Source: Kordia periserrulae
Lineage (GTDB): Bacteria; Bacteroidota; Bacteroidia; Flavobacteriales; Flavobacteriaceae
Assembly: GCF_003054265.1 (NCBI RefSeq)
Contig: NZ_QBKT01000001.1
Span: forward strand, 886,823 to 950,822
Reading direction: 5' to 3'
DNA: 64,000 nt
Under the pieces are notes generated by a model. That model did not search any database, was not told the DNA's origin, and worked only from the letters and a program-made list of their open reading frames with translations. Below are positions 46,612 to 55,847 of the stretch, in pieces (position 1 is the first letter of the stretch; the number at the start of each line of letters is the position of its first letter). A program made the translations under genes and the position numbers.

Positions 46612-47424
46612 ATGAAAAAAATATACCAACTGACTTTAATAGCATCTTTTTTGCTAATTGCTTGTGGCGAAAAAGATACCAATACATCTCAAAAAGCGGA
46701 AATGTCTGAAAAAGTTATCATTGACCTTTCTCACTCCTATTCTGAGGAAACTGTGTATTGGGTAACGGCAAAAGAATTTGATTTGGATACGGTTTTTATG
46801 GGGAAAACAGACAAAGGTTTTTTCTATGCTGCTAATAATTTCAGTACGGCAGAACATGGCGGAACACATATTGATGCGCCAATTCATTTTGCTGAAAAAG
46901 GACAATCTGTAGACGAAATTCCGCTTGAAAAATTGATGGGAGCTGCTATCAAAATTGACGTTTCAGCTAATGCGCTTCCAAATCCAGATTATCTTATTAC
47001 TGTTGACGATTTAAAAGCTTGGGAAAAGGAACATTCAAAAATCCCAGATGGAAGCATTGTACTATTGCAAACTGGTTTTGCAAAATACTATCCCAACAAA
47101 GTAAAATACATGGGAACTGACGAACGCGGTGATGTAGCCATTGAAAAGCTACATTTCCCAGGATTGTCTCCCGAAGCTGCTGAATGGCTGGTTCAACAAC
47201 GCAACATCAACGCGATTGGAATAGACACACCGAGTATTGATTACGGACAATCAACCTATTTTAAAAGTCACGTAATTTTATTAGAAAAAAACATTCCAGC
47301 CTTTGAAAATTTGACCAATTTAGACCAATTGCCCAATAGCGGATTTGAAATTATTGCGTTACCGATGAAAATTAAAGGAGGAAGCGGCGCACCTTTACGA
47401 ATTGTTGCTATTCTTACAAAATAA
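46612..47424 (+). CDS. Cyclase family lipoprotein (kynurenine formamidase-like)
   Basis: This 270-residue protein has a lipoprotein signal (LIASFLLIACGEK, Cys19). The cyclase-family fold follows: the metal motif HGGTHIDAPIHF (about residues 83-94) supplies the His and Asp ligands, and a later GIDTPSIDYGQS matches the family. Relatives hydrolyse N-formylkynurenine or act on similar amides and lactones. Lipid anchoring means this enzyme works outside the cytoplasm, which is unusual for tryptophan breakdown, so the substrate is open. Confidence 0.82.
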   Translation: MKKIYQLTLIASFLLIACGEKDTNTSQKAEMSEKVIIDLSHSYSEETVYWVTAKEFDLDTVFMGKTDKGFFYAANNFSTAEHGGTHIDAPIHFAEKGQSVDEIPLEKLMGAAIKIDVSANALPNPDYLITVDDLKAWEKEHSKIPDGSIVLLQTGFAKYYPNKVKYMGTDERGDVAIEKLHFPGLSPEAAEWLVQQRNINAIGIDTPSIDYGQSTYFKSHVILLEKNIPAFENLTNLDQLPNSGFEIIALPMKIKGGSGAPLRIVAILTK

Positions 47425-47446
47425 CTGTCTTTACAACATATACACC

Positions 47447-47974
47447 ATGTACAGAACCGCTACCAATTTCCTGAAAAAATTCATGTCTACTGCGACAATT
47501 TTTAAATACGGATTCAATCTGTCGCCCATGTATCGCCGAACCACTGCTAGAGTTGTGGAGATTTCGGACGATTTAAAACGTGTTAAAATTAAAGTTCCGA
47601 TTAGTTATAAAAACAAAAACTATGTCGGCGCTATTTTTGGCGGAAGCATGTTTGCGGCAACCGATCCGATTTACATGATTCAATTGGTGCAAATTTTAGG
47701 TGAAGACTATGTGGTTTGGGATAAAGCGGCAACCATCAATTACAAACGTCCTGCAAAAGAGCATTTGTATTGTGAGTTTCTCTTTTCGGAGGGTGAAATT
47801 GAAACCATCAAAAAACAAATCGCGGAAACGCATGAAATGACTATTGAAAAAACTACCTATTTGACCAATGCGAATACACAAGTTTTTGCAGAAGTCATCA
47901 AAACACTTTATATTGCTGAAAAGTCTTTTTACAAAGAAAAACTGAAAAAGCGAAAACAAGCAAAGTCTAACTAG
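47447..47974 (+). CDS. DUF4442 hotdog-fold protein
   Basis: This 175-residue protein starts at the ATG at 47447, with an alternative 15 codons upstream that overlaps the previous gene. It matches DUF4442, a hotdog-fold thioesterase-like family: the YVGAIFGGSMFAATDPIYMIQL stretch fits the G-x-x-FGG-x-L helix. A catalytic residue cannot be named with certainty. It lies 22 bp after the cyclase gene. Confidence 0.78.
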   Translation: MYRTATNFLKKFMSTATIFKYGFNLSPMYRRTTARVVEISDDLKRVKIKVPISYKNKNYVGAIFGGSMFAATDPIYMIQLVQILGEDYVVWDKAATINYKRPAKEHLYCEFLFSEGEIETIKKQIAETHEMTIEKTTYLTNANTQVFAEVIKTLYIAEKSFYKEKLKKRKQAKSN

Positions 47975-48013
47975 TACCTCATTTTTCCTCACGAACGTAC
48001 TAAATATAGACGT

Positions 48014-48727
48014 ATGTTACATAAAATTAATTTAGAAAATGTATTGTTTCTAGACATAGAAACAGTTCCTGAATATCCGTATTATGACGATTTGGATGCG
48101 GAAGAAAAACTACTTTGGGAACAAAAAACAACGTATCAACGCAAAGACGAATTTACCGCAGAAGAATTTTATGAGCGTGCCGGAATTTGGGCAGAATTTG
48201 GAAAAATCATCTGTGTTTCTGTCGGTTATTTTGCGAATAAAGGTGATGTTCGACAGTTTAGAACGACTTCGTTTCACGGAGAAGAAGAAAAACTGCTTCG
48301 CGAATTTAAAGCCTTGCTGGAAACACATTTTAACCGCCCGCAACAACTACTCTGCGCGCACAACGGAAAGGAATTTGACTTTCCATTCATTGCTCGACGC
48401 ATGATTATCAATCGAATTCCGCTACCGTTCAAATTGAATTTATTTGGTAAAAAACCTTGGGAAATTCCGCATTTAGACACCATGGAACTCTGGAAATTTG
48501 GCGATTATAAACACTATACTTCGCTGCGTTTGATGACTAAAGTGTTGGGAATTCCTTCGCCAAAAGATGATATTGATGGAAGTCAAGTACGAAATGTTTA
48601 TTACGAAGAAGGCGATATTGACCGAATTATCAATTACTGTGAAAAAGATGTCATCGCTGTCGCGCAGATTTTACTCAGATTGCGCAATGAACCGTTGTTG
48701 GAAGATGATGAAGTATTGCAGGTTTAG
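48014..48727 (+). CDS. DEDDy 3'-5' exonuclease (PolB-like)
   Basis: This 237-residue ribonuclease H-like exonuclease carries Exo I FLDIETVPE (Asp14, Glu16), Exo II AHNGKEFDFPF (Asp122), and Exo III with Tyr208 and Asp212 in NYCEKD. The Y-x-x-x-D spacing puts it in the DEDDy group related to the proofreading part of family B polymerases. It lacks a polymerase domain. Its biological role is unknown; DNA or RNA processing is expected. Confidence 0.85.
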   Translation: MLHKINLENVLFLDIETVPEYPYYDDLDAEEKLLWEQKTTYQRKDEFTAEEFYERAGIWAEFGKIICVSVGYFANKGDVRQFRTTSFHGEEEKLLREFKALLETHFNRPQQLLCAHNGKEFDFPFIARRMIINRIPLPFKLNLFGKKPWEIPHLDTMELWKFGDYKHYTSLRLMTKVLGIPSPKDDIDGSQVRNVYYEEGDIDRIINYCEKDVIAVAQILLRLRNEPLLEDDEVLQV

Positions 48728-48818
48728 TGTCATTGGGTTTTTGAACCTTTTTGGTTAGCGAAATGAAGTTCAATATTTGTGTACAAATCTATATACAACT
48801 TTTTTGACGCTAGCTCGT

Positions 48819-48830
48819 TTTCTATAGAAA
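48819..48830. promoter_or_regulatory. 12-bp perfect palindrome before the TPR-AraC gene
   Basis: TTTCTATAGAAA is a perfect palindrome ending 10 bp before the ATG at 48841. Its TTTC...GAAA arms resemble the core of the 20-bp motif found at the second peptide locus (61606 and 63377). It could be an autoregulatory operator, or chance. Confidence 0.3.
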
Positions 48831-48840
48831 CCTCTTGTTT

Positions 48841-50523
48841 ATGAAACAACTTTTACTTTTTTTCTTTTTGATTGTTTTTACGTGTATGAATGCACAAAAT
48901 GACTCTTTAAAAAATTCAACTTTTGAAAGCTTAGAGGCATCCTACAAAAAAATGTTGTATACAAACACTTCCCAAGCATTGTCATACGCCATTAAGGCAA
49001 AAGAGATAGCACTCACAAGTAATAATCATACACATATAACAAAAGCATACTACTACATTGCGAATTGTTATTATAATATGGGAGCAAACTCAGATGCATT
49101 GCAACCTATTGAATTGGCTTTGGCAAATAGTACTGACAGTACCGATATTGTTCTTTTGTATAATGTTGCGCTCTTACACGGACACATTCTTTCTGAATTA
49201 GGAGAAGACTCAAAAGCACTTAAAGCATATGTAAAAGCACAAGAATATGCTGAAGAAATTAACAATCCAGAATATGAAATTTCTGTACTGACAAACATTG
49301 CATATATAAAAAAAATTCACAAAGACTTCCAAGAAGCCATCAACATGTACAAAACAGTGTTGCAAAAGTTGGAAACACTCGAAGAAAGCCAAAACAACAA
49401 TGTATATAAAGCTATTGCACTTATGAACATTGCTGATACGTATTTATGGCTACAAAAAACGGACGATGCAAGTTATTATAATGAACAAGGATTGAAGCTT
49501 TCGTCTCGCTTGAATATGGAATTGTTGCATCATCCCATGTTAATGAACAAAGCGATTATTTATTACCAAAAAGAGGTGTATGGTGAATGTATAAAATTAG
49601 CAAAACAAATAGCTACTTTAACGAAGGATGATGAAAAGAAAAGTCTGCACCTTACTGCGCTATTTTATCTTGGTAAAAGTTCCTACAAGCTTAAAAATTA
49701 CGAAGAAGCTATTGCTTTTTTAGAAGAAGTATTACAAGCTATCAATAGTTCCTCTACTGTAGATGTGAACGAAAAAGAATTGCATGAGTTTTTAGCTTTG
49801 TTATATAACAAAGTAGGGAACGCTGAAAAAAACTTATTTCACTTTAAAAAATATGTCGAATTAGAAAAAAAGCAAAGTGCAGAAGATTTGAAAATCAACA
49901 ACGAAACCCATGAGTTGGTTGATCTTGTTTCTGTACAAAGTGAAATACGAGAAATTAAAGCTAGTTTAGCTGACGAAACCAACTCAAAAAGAGTGATTTC
50001 AATTGTAGCACTTTTGTTATTGGTTTTGCTCATTATAAGTAGTATCTATTACAAAAGAAAAGGGCGTATTATCAAACAGAAGTTTGACAAATTATTAGAA
50101 AAAGTAACTGCTCTTGAAAAAGAAGAAACATCAGAAAAGGCAGTTCCTAAAAAAGAAAAAGTAACTGATGCGAAAGCAGCTGTCATTTTAGAAAAGATTG
50201 ATGCGTTTGAGAAAAGAGAATCCTATTTAAGTACTGAGTGTAGCTTGGGATTTATGGCAGAAAAACTAGAAACAAATACTTCCTATTTATCGAAAGTGAT
50301 TAACAAGTATAAGAAAAAAACATTTACAGCCTATATTACCGAGTTACGCATTAATAACTCATTGATCCGATTGAAGAATGATAAAACATTACAATCATAT
50401 ACCATTAAGGCAATTGCAGAAGAATTTGGGTTCAAACGACAAGAAACATTTTCGAAAGCGTTTAAGGCACAAACAGGAATTTATCCATCACAATACTTAA
50501 AAAAACTAAGAAAGAATCGTTAG
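48841..50523 (+). CDS. Membrane TPR-AraC transcriptional regulator
   Basis: This 560-residue protein starts at the ATG at 48841, two codons after a TTG. A signal peptide (MKQLLLFFFLIVFTCMNAQ) is followed by seven or so TPR repeats (about residues 20-360) in the periplasm. One transmembrane helix (about 382-402) leads into a cytoplasmic coiled region and an AraC-type helix-turn-helix domain (about 455-560, SYLSKVINKY to GIYPSQYL). It should sense something outside or in the envelope and bind DNA directly. Two GG-leader peptide genes follow at 95 bp, so these are the likely targets. The same protein type is next to a similar peptide at 61661. Confidence 0.87.
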   Translation: MKQLLLFFFLIVFTCMNAQNDSLKNSTFESLEASYKKMLYTNTSQALSYAIKAKEIALTSNNHTHITKAYYYIANCYYNMGANSDALQPIELALANSTDSTDIVLLYNVALLHGHILSELGEDSKALKAYVKAQEYAEEINNPEYEISVLTNIAYIKKIHKDFQEAINMYKTVLQKLETLEESQNNNVYKAIALMNIADTYLWLQKTDDASYYNEQGLKLSSRLNMELLHHPMLMNKAIIYYQKEVYGECIKLAKQIATLTKDDEKKSLHLTALFYLGKSSYKLKNYEEAIAFLEEVLQAINSSSTVDVNEKELHEFLALLYNKVGNAEKNLFHFKKYVELEKKQSAEDLKINNETHELVDLVSVQSEIREIKASLADETNSKRVISIVALLLLVLLIISSIYYKRKGRIIKQKFDKLLEKVTALEKEETSEKAVPKKEKVTDAKAAVILEKIDAFEKRESYLSTECSLGFMAEKLETNTSYLSKVINKYKKKTFTAYITELRINNSLIRLKNDKTLQSYTIKAIAEEFGFKRQETFSKAFKAQTGIYPSQYLKKLRKNR

Positions 50524-50527
50524 GTTG

Positions 50528-50557
50528 TTGAGAATTCATAAACCGTCAATAGCTTTG
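50528..50557 (+). promoter_or_regulatory. Promoter of the GG-leader peptide genes
   Basis: TTG at 50528-50530, a 19-bp spacer and TAGCTTTG at 50550-50557 fit the Bacteroidota -33 TTG and -7 TAnnTTTG consensus. It lies 61 bp before the first peptide ATG and after the regulator stop. Confidence 0.5.
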
Positions 50558-50618
50558 TTTTTATTTCTCCTTACAAGAGTATTGTTTTATACTATATAAA
50601 TCCCTAATACTAAACGTT

Positions 50619-50894
50619 ATGAAGAAAAAAAAGCTAAAAAGCCTCGTATTGTCTAAACACAGTGTTTCTAATCTTTCTTTGCTCTACCAAAAATTTGGTG
50701 GACAAGAAACATCCGATTCACAAACGGACACCAATCATGGATTTGTTTCGTTACAAATTCCCTGTCCTACAGCAGAAGGAGAAACTTGTTTACAAACAGA
50801 GTGTTATGGAGATTGCGGCACCAATGGAGGAACACAAAAATCGCCGCCGCCAACGGAATATAATACGTGTAATTGTAATCCTCCAGGGTTTTAG
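50619..50894 (+). CDS. GG-leader Cys-rich peptide, paralogue 1
   Basis: This 91-residue peptide starts with a Lys-rich leader, an L-V-L-x-K-x-x-V-S-N-L pattern at about residues 9-19 and a GG at 27-28, as in Bacteroidota class I lanthipeptide-type precursors. The tail has seven cysteines, many Thr and Ser, and a C-terminal block TNGGT-x-K-x-PPPTEY-x-TCNCN-x-PG that is nearly the same in the next gene. Translation of the ATG at 50619 is supported by this conservation. No modification enzyme is adjacent. It probably shares a transcript with 50980 and is likely controlled by the TPR-AraC protein. Confidence 0.75.
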   Translation: MKKKKLKSLVLSKHSVSNLSLLYQKFGGQETSDSQTDTNHGFVSLQIPCPTAEGETCLQTECYGDCGTNGGTQKSPPPTEYNTCNCNPPGF

Positions 50895-50979
50895 TAATAT
50901 AAAAAGCGTAAATCATTAAAAAAACTATACTTTGCTTCTGTTTGTTTTTTTAATTTTAAAACCATAAAACGCTACAATT

Positions 50980-51255
50980 ATGAAGAAAAAAAAACTAAAA
51001 AACTTGGTATTGCTCAAACGCAAAATTTCAAACTTGCAACTGTTATACAAAAAGATAGGCGGCACCAATACGATAGAAACAGAAACGGAAGTAGAAACAA
51101 ATCCTAGTCTCATAACCATTGTTTTAGCATGTCCAACGGAAGTTGTGGATTGCATTTCTCAAAATTTTACAGACTGCGCCACCAATGGTGGAACGGTTAA
51201 AGCACCGCCGCCAACGGAGTATCACACGTGTAATTGCAATCAACCAGGACTTTAG
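50980..51255 (+). CDS. GG-leader Cys-rich peptide, paralogue 2
   Basis: This 91-residue peptide is the tandem paralogue of 50619: same length, GG at residues 27-28, and the same C-terminal PPPTEY and TCNCN block. The middle (residues 29-60) has diverged into a Thr/Glu-rich segment. Five cysteines remain and their spacing is kept at the C-terminus. The pattern of conserved leader, conserved end and variable middle suggests that the leader and C-terminal block are recognised by shared partners. Confidence 0.75.
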   Translation: MKKKKLKNLVLLKRKISNLQLLYKKIGGTNTIETETEVETNPSLITIVLACPTEVVDCISQNFTDCATNGGTVKAPPPTEYHTCNCNQPGL

Positions 51256-51354
51256 TTTTAGCTATATATTGATGGATTATAAACGGTCAATGCCTTTTCT
51301 TTTTTACTTCAAATCAAATCACTTGCTTTGAACTGTAAATCAAAACGTACTATT

Positions 51355-51552
51355 ATGAAAAAAAGAAATTTAAAATCGTTGAAGCTAAACAAAAAGTCTA
51401 TCATTAGATTTGAAAACATGCTTACTGGTGGATTGGCTCCAACTACCACGAGCGTAACTACGTATTCAATTGAGTATTCTAATTGTGATTGGTGTCCTAT
51501 TGATGATGCTCCAAGTGGAGATATATCAGCATGGTTTCCAGGTAATTGTTAA
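51355..51552 (+). CDS. GG-leader peptide, third member
   Basis: This 65-residue peptide starts at the ATG at 51355, where the Met-Lys-Lys leader begins; a longer in-frame reading has no leader character. It has an L-K-L-N-K-K-S-I pattern and GG at 25-26. The tail is short, begins with a Thr/Ser-rich run and ends with a lone Cys; its three cysteines are Cys46, 49 and 65. It is unlike the paired paralogues in the tail. A UUCG-loop terminator follows at 51567. Confidence 0.68.
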   Translation: MKKRNLKSLKLNKKSIIRFENMLTGGLAPTTTSVTTYSIEYSNCDWCPIDDAPSGDISAWFPGNC

Positions 51553-51566
51553 AGTCAACAACTCTT

Positions 51567-51590
51567 AGAGCGAACTTCGGTTCGCTTTTT
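51567..51590 (+). terminator. UUCG tetraloop terminator after the peptide genes
   Basis: AGCGAAC (51569-51575), the loop TTCG (51576-51579) and GTTCGCT (51580-51586) form a stable hairpin followed by a T run. It lies 15 bp after the third peptide stop and ends the peptide transcript. Confidence 0.88.
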
Positions 51591-51688
51591 TAATTTATAA
51601 AGAGTTTTGGATTACTCTGGTTTGGTTTTTTAGACTTTCTCAGATTTTTACCAATCCCAATTCCCTAACAACGAATTCCTAAAGCAAA

Positions 51689-51720
51689 AAAAGCCCAAAC
51701 CGAAAATGGTTTGGGCTTTT
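51689..51720 (-). terminator. Strong terminator downstream of the large S8 peptidase gene
   Basis: A 13-bp stem (AAAAGCCCAAACC at 51689-51701, GGTTTGGGCTTTT at 51708-51720) with a 6-nt loop has a T run on the minus strand. It works for the peptidase gene and may also stop rightward read-through. Confidence 0.88.
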
Positions 51721-51741
51721 AAGCACTCTAAATTTATATAC

Positions 51742-54700
51742 TTATTGCTTAATAAATTTCTTAGTTACTGATTGTGTACCAGCATTGATTTGAATCATAT
51801 ATACACCTGCTTGTAATTTTTGAACGTCAATAGCGCCAGAAACAATATTTCCTTTTGCTACTTGCTGTCCAACCATATTCATAATGGTGTACGTTGCATT
51901 GTCTTGTGAAATAGTTACGTTTAACGTTCCTCCTTTTACAGGATTTGGATAAATGTTCACTTCAAAAGTAGATGAATTGAATGCATCATCACTTGTAGTT
52001 ACATAATTATTCGCAGCTGTTGATGCTGTCGCTGTCAAACAGAAGTTTGTAGTATCAGACGTTGTAAATGAACCTCCAGAAGCTAAGGTTGCTCCAGAAT
52101 CACTATTTGTCAACGTAAACGAACCGTTTCCGTACGAGCAGCAGATTCCATCACCATACGTATCAGTGATTGTAAAGTCATAGCATCCATCAGGTAAACA
52201 TCCAACGGCAATGTTTAACGTTGAACCATCTGGTTGTGAACCATACGTTCCGCCAGAAGCAACAACTGTTCCACCACTATTGGTAATTTGCCAAGCCGTT
52301 TCTTCAGGATAGTTATCAAACGTAATTGATAAAGAAACATTTGAACACGATGGACCACTTCCGCCACCTGTAGACAAGCTTACGTCATCAATAGCGATAT
52401 CTGCTTGCCAAGTAGCTCCTGTAATTCTGTTGAAACGTAATTGAACGCTTCCACCGACATACGCAGCTAAGTCTATGCTTGCTGTTTGCCATGCGTTACC
52501 TTTGTTTCCAGTTTCACTCCAAAGTGTTGACCATGTTGCTCCATTATCATCACTTGCTTGTACAGAAATACTTCCCATGTCTGCAGCACCATACATATGA
52601 TAGCTAAACGCAAAAGTAGCTTGTGTTTCTCCACTCAAGTCAAAACACGGTGAGTTTAAAATTGCTTGTTTGTTTGGATATCCTGTTCCGTTTCCAGAAG
52701 CTTCTACAAAAATGTAGTACGTTCCTTGTGTGGCACTTGAAGGTCCTGTTCCTGAAGATGGTGTTCCAGAAGCATCTACCGTCCAGTTGATATCATCTGC
52801 AGTAGACTGCGTCCATGCGCCTAACGTATTTTCAAAACCTTCTGAGTATGGGAATGATGAAATTCCACCTGTACAACCTCCTGTACTTGCTGGGTCTACA
52901 TTTACAGTTCTTGAAACCTGTGTTGCGGCATTTCCTGCGGCGTCACTTACGTTATAATTTAACGTGTACGTTCCTGCAACCGATGTATTCACAGAACCTG
53001 TTACAACAATACTCGCTGTTAAATCGCCATCAATATTGTCAGATGCCGTTGCACCTGGATCGGTAAACGAATCGCCCACAGTAAGGTTGATGGTTGATGC
53101 ACCATTGAGCGTAATTACAGGCGCTACCGTATCTGCTACGCCTGCGCTAATATTTACGGTGTAATCTTCAACTTCTCCATAAGAGAACGATTCACACGCT
53201 GTTGGAATGCCATTGTATTTCATAGAAACACGCATACGCGTAGCGCCACTAGTTGCCGAAGTTGGCACTGTAAATGAACCGCTTACTGGCGTTGTTTGTG
53301 TCGCTGCTTGTGTCCACACTTGCTCACCTGCATCTGTAAAATCTCCATCTTGGTTGTAATCAATCCAAACGCTGTAGCCTTCGCTGTAGGTTGTTCCTGT
53401 CCACGTTGGTGTTACAGTTATGGTATATGCTTGATTTTTTGTTAATGAGGTAGATTCTGAAGTAAAATCAGCATATCCGCCAGCCGCAGCTCCAGAGCTA
53501 TTATCTAAGGTTGCTAACTGTACTCTGCTGATATATTCGTCAGCCACACTGTTTCCATTCGAAGCACAGTAATTTAACTGAAATTCTGTAGTTGTAAAGG
53601 TAACTGAAGTACTGTACGAAGAATTTCCACTTGTACATTTACTACGTACTTGCACTTCATATTGCGTTGTTGCTGATAATCCTGTCAATGTTGTAGATGT
53701 TCCAGAAACAGCATTTGTGGTCCACGTACTCGTTCCTACTTGACGGTAACGTACATCGTACGTAGCACCTGGAACTGCTGTCCAAGAAACTGTTGCTTCA
53801 GCATCTGTAACTCCTGAAGTTGTTACTCCTGTTGGTGTAGTTGCGTTACAAACTACAGGTGTTCCTGTTAATCCTGTTACGATTAATGAGAAGTCTTGAC
53901 TTCCGCCCACTAAAGAACCTTTGTGAGTTACTGTGATGGTATATGTTCCAGAAGCTCCAGAAACGTCTACTCTTTCATACGGATCCACTACGTTGTCTCC
54001 TGTTCCGTTTGTTGTTACGCCTGTTAATCTCCACGGACTGTATGTTGTTCCACCTTGTGTAACTCTAATATCTAAATCGTTCACCAATACTGGCGTTGAA
54101 GAGTTTGTCGCTGTTGTTGCTGTTCCTGCACGATCTGTCCAAGAAATTGAAGCTAATAAAGGACTTACACCATCAGAATCAACTGTGATTGTGTATGATT
54201 GTCCGGATGTTAATGTTAATTGCTCAATTCTAGATTCGTTTCCGTCGTTAGAAATTGCTTCCGCAGCACGTTTTGAGTTCATCAATCCCCAACCAAATAT
54301 AGCATCTGGCCCATTGGAGCCTGCATCATCAGCCGTATGTAATACAATTCCTTTGATAGTTGCTGCTCTTGCAAACGAACCATTGGTATTGTTGTAATGT
54401 TGTTGTAATAGTAATACCGAACCTGCTACGTTTGGCGAAGCCATTGACGTTCCTGTAATGGAGTTATACGCTGTATCACTATTTTGATACGTTGAATACA
54501 CACCTGTTCCGTTTCCTGTAATATCTGGTTTGATTCGATAATCATCTGTTGGTCCTTCACTACTACTACTGTTGATAGATACGGAAACTAAATTTCCACT
54601 TCCATCAATAGTAGCATCTTGCGCATTGGCAACTACTAAGTTGTTTTTTGCGGTAGAATGTCCCGTTAATTTGTCATACGAGCTGTTTCCTCCTAGCGGA

Positions 54701-55494
54701 CTTCCGTTGTAACCGTTCTGATTTCCATCATTTCCAGCCGCAACGACCATTAAATAATTTGGCGCATTGAAAAGAATTTCATCCCAATCTCTTGATTCAT
54801 CGATATAGCCTCCAAAATAGTAATCTGGAACCAAATCGCCTCTAAAACCATACGAGTGATTGGAAACCAGCATTCCGCTAGAAGCTGCCGAAGTTGCTTC
54901 TGCTTTGTCACTATTCCAGTCATAACCCACAGCACTTGCATGTGGTGCCATTCCTTTTGCAGCAGGCACTACACCCGATGCCATAATGGTTCCTGTAACG
55001 TGTGCTGAATGGTAATTTAACGCTCCCGAATCTCCTGTGGAAAATCGATTGGTTCCACCTGGTCCATCATATTCTTGATGTGTAGCTCTAGCAACTCCAC
55101 CATCCCAAACATAGGCAGTCATGTTTTGTCCCATAAGGTTCAATCCTAGTGAGCCGCCTGAATTTAAATGGTCTGTTCGTGTTGAGCGTGCAGCATCTAC
55201 GTTGAATGTTCGGTAATACACTGGCTGTCCGTCTGCGGTTACCTTTTGTAATTCGATGAGTGTTCCGTCTGGAAGCGTGGTTCTAATTTCCCAGCCGTTT
55301 TGTCTTGCAAGTTCAATAGCGCGTTGCTTTTCTTGCTGTTGTTCTGTAGAAAATTTGTTTTCTAATGTTCCTAGCGTTTGCAAATCATACTGACTCACAA
55401 TTTTTTGCTTTTCAGCATCTGTTTGTCCAAATGAAGTTTGCGCGAAGAACATACCAAAGGCTAAAAGCCCTAATGAAAGGTACTTGTTTTTCAT
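51742..55494 (-). CDS. T9SS-secreted multidomain S8 (subtilisin) peptidase
   Basis: This 1250-residue secreted protease has a signal peptide ending near FGQ (24). The S8 domain spans about 120-420: catalytic Asp131, His162 and Ser350 (GTSMASPNVAG), with oxyanion Asn255. Then come a P-like beta domain (about 430-545), fibronectin type III (550-635), a GEVED domain with the calcium-like DYNQDGDFTDAG loop (685-790), a DUF5011-type immunoglobulin domain (795-870), MAM-like domains (about 880-1150), and a T9SS sorting domain (1178-1250). It should act outside the cell or on its surface. It lies convergent with the peptide genes, with both transcripts ended by terminators. Confidence 0.9.
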   Translation of the reverse strand: MKNKYLSLGLLAFGMFFAQTSFGQTDAEKQKIVSQYDLQTLGTLENKFSTEQQQEKQRAIELARQNGWEIRTTLPDGTLIELQKVTADGQPVYYRTFNVDAARSTRTDHLNSGGSLGLNLMGQNMTAYVWDGGVARATHQEYDGPGGTNRFSTGDSGALNYHSAHVTGTIMASGVVPAAKGMAPHASAVGYDWNSDKAEATSAASSGMLVSNHSYGFRGDLVPDYYFGGYIDESRDWDEILFNAPNYLMVVAAGNDGNQNGYNGSPLGGNSSYDKLTGHSTAKNNLVVANAQDATIDGSGNLVSVSINSSSSEGPTDDYRIKPDITGNGTGVYSTYQNSDTAYNSITGTSMASPNVAGSVLLLQQHYNNTNGSFARAATIKGIVLHTADDAGSNGPDAIFGWGLMNSKRAAEAISNDGNESRIEQLTLTSGQSYTITVDSDGVSPLLASISWTDRAGTATTATNSSTPVLVNDLDIRVTQGGTTYSPWRLTGVTTNGTGDNVVDPYERVDVSGASGTYTITVTHKGSLVGGSQDFSLIVTGLTGTPVVCNATTPTGVTTSGVTDAEATVSWTAVPGATYDVRYRQVGTSTWTTNAVSGTSTTLTGLSATTQYEVQVRSKCTSGNSSYSTSVTFTTTEFQLNYCASNGNSVADEYISRVQLATLDNSSGAAAGGYADFTSESTSLTKNQAYTITVTPTWTGTTYSEGYSVWIDYNQDGDFTDAGEQVWTQAATQTTPVSGSFTVPTSATSGATRMRVSMKYNGIPTACESFSYGEVEDYTVNISAGVADTVAPVITLNGASTINLTVGDSFTDPGATASDNIDGDLTASIVVTGSVNTSVAGTYTLNYNVSDAAGNAATQVSRTVNVDPASTGGCTGGISSFPYSEGFENTLGAWTQSTADDINWTVDASGTPSSGTGPSSATQGTYYIFVEASGNGTGYPNKQAILNSPCFDLSGETQATFAFSYHMYGAADMGSISVQASDDNGATWSTLWSETGNKGNAWQTASIDLAAYVGGSVQLRFNRITGATWQADIAIDDVSLSTGGGSGPSCSNVSLSITFDNYPEETAWQITNSGGTVVASGGTYGSQPDGSTLNIAVGCLPDGCYDFTITDTYGDGICCSYGNGSFTLTNSDSGATLASGGSFTTSDTTNFCLTATASTAANNYVTTSDDAFNSSTFEVNIYPNPVKGGTLNVTISQDNATYTIMNMVGQQVAKGNIVSGAIDVQKLQAGVYMIQINAGTQSVTKKFIKQ

Positions 55495-55847
55495 GTTTTG
55501 TTTTGGTTAATTAAGGTTAATTTATTTTAATGTCATAAGCCTTCCTAATGCATTCACAATCAGGTGTATTTTTTGCTTAATGAGCTGCATTATTGGTGAT
55601 TGTTTTTGACTTATTTTCATTAATAGGCGCTAAAAATGTTAATTTTTTGTGAATATTTTATAAACATGTTTGTTTTTTCGATGAATTACATAATTTTTTA
55701 AGAAATTCTTACAAAGCATGTTTTTTATACATATATAGTATGTTTTAACCTTACTTTTTTTATGAATAAATAGCGATATAATTGTTTTTTTCAGACTATT
55801 TTACGAGTTAATTTTTGACTGAACTTCAATTTCGTTACTTTTGAGTA
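55495..55847. other. 353-bp AT-rich divergent promoter region
   Basis: This gap separates the S8 peptidase and ABC ATPase genes and must contain both promoters. It is very rich in A and T, with an ATACATATATAGTAT stretch near 55730. I see no coding sequence, RNA gene or recognisable riboswitch. The ABC promoter is listed separately. Confidence 0.6.
55814..55843 (+). promoter_or_regulatory. Promoter of the oligopeptide ABC ATPase gene
   Basis: TTTG at 55814-55817, an 18-bp spacer and TACTTTTG at 55836-55843 match the Bacteroidota -33/-7 consensus well. The ATG follows 5 bp later, so the leader is nearly absent. Confidence 0.5.

Noticed and set aside
48841..51552. Calling the 48.8-51.6 kb locus a complete lanthipeptide cluster
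   Set aside because: No LanB, LanC, LanM, radical SAM modifier or C39 exporter is present in the window; only precursor-like peptides and a regulator are.
53933..54397. 154-codon frame opposite the large S8 peptidase
   Set aside because: Antisense to the S8 catalytic and P-like regions, whose motifs are intact, so this frame is a shadow.
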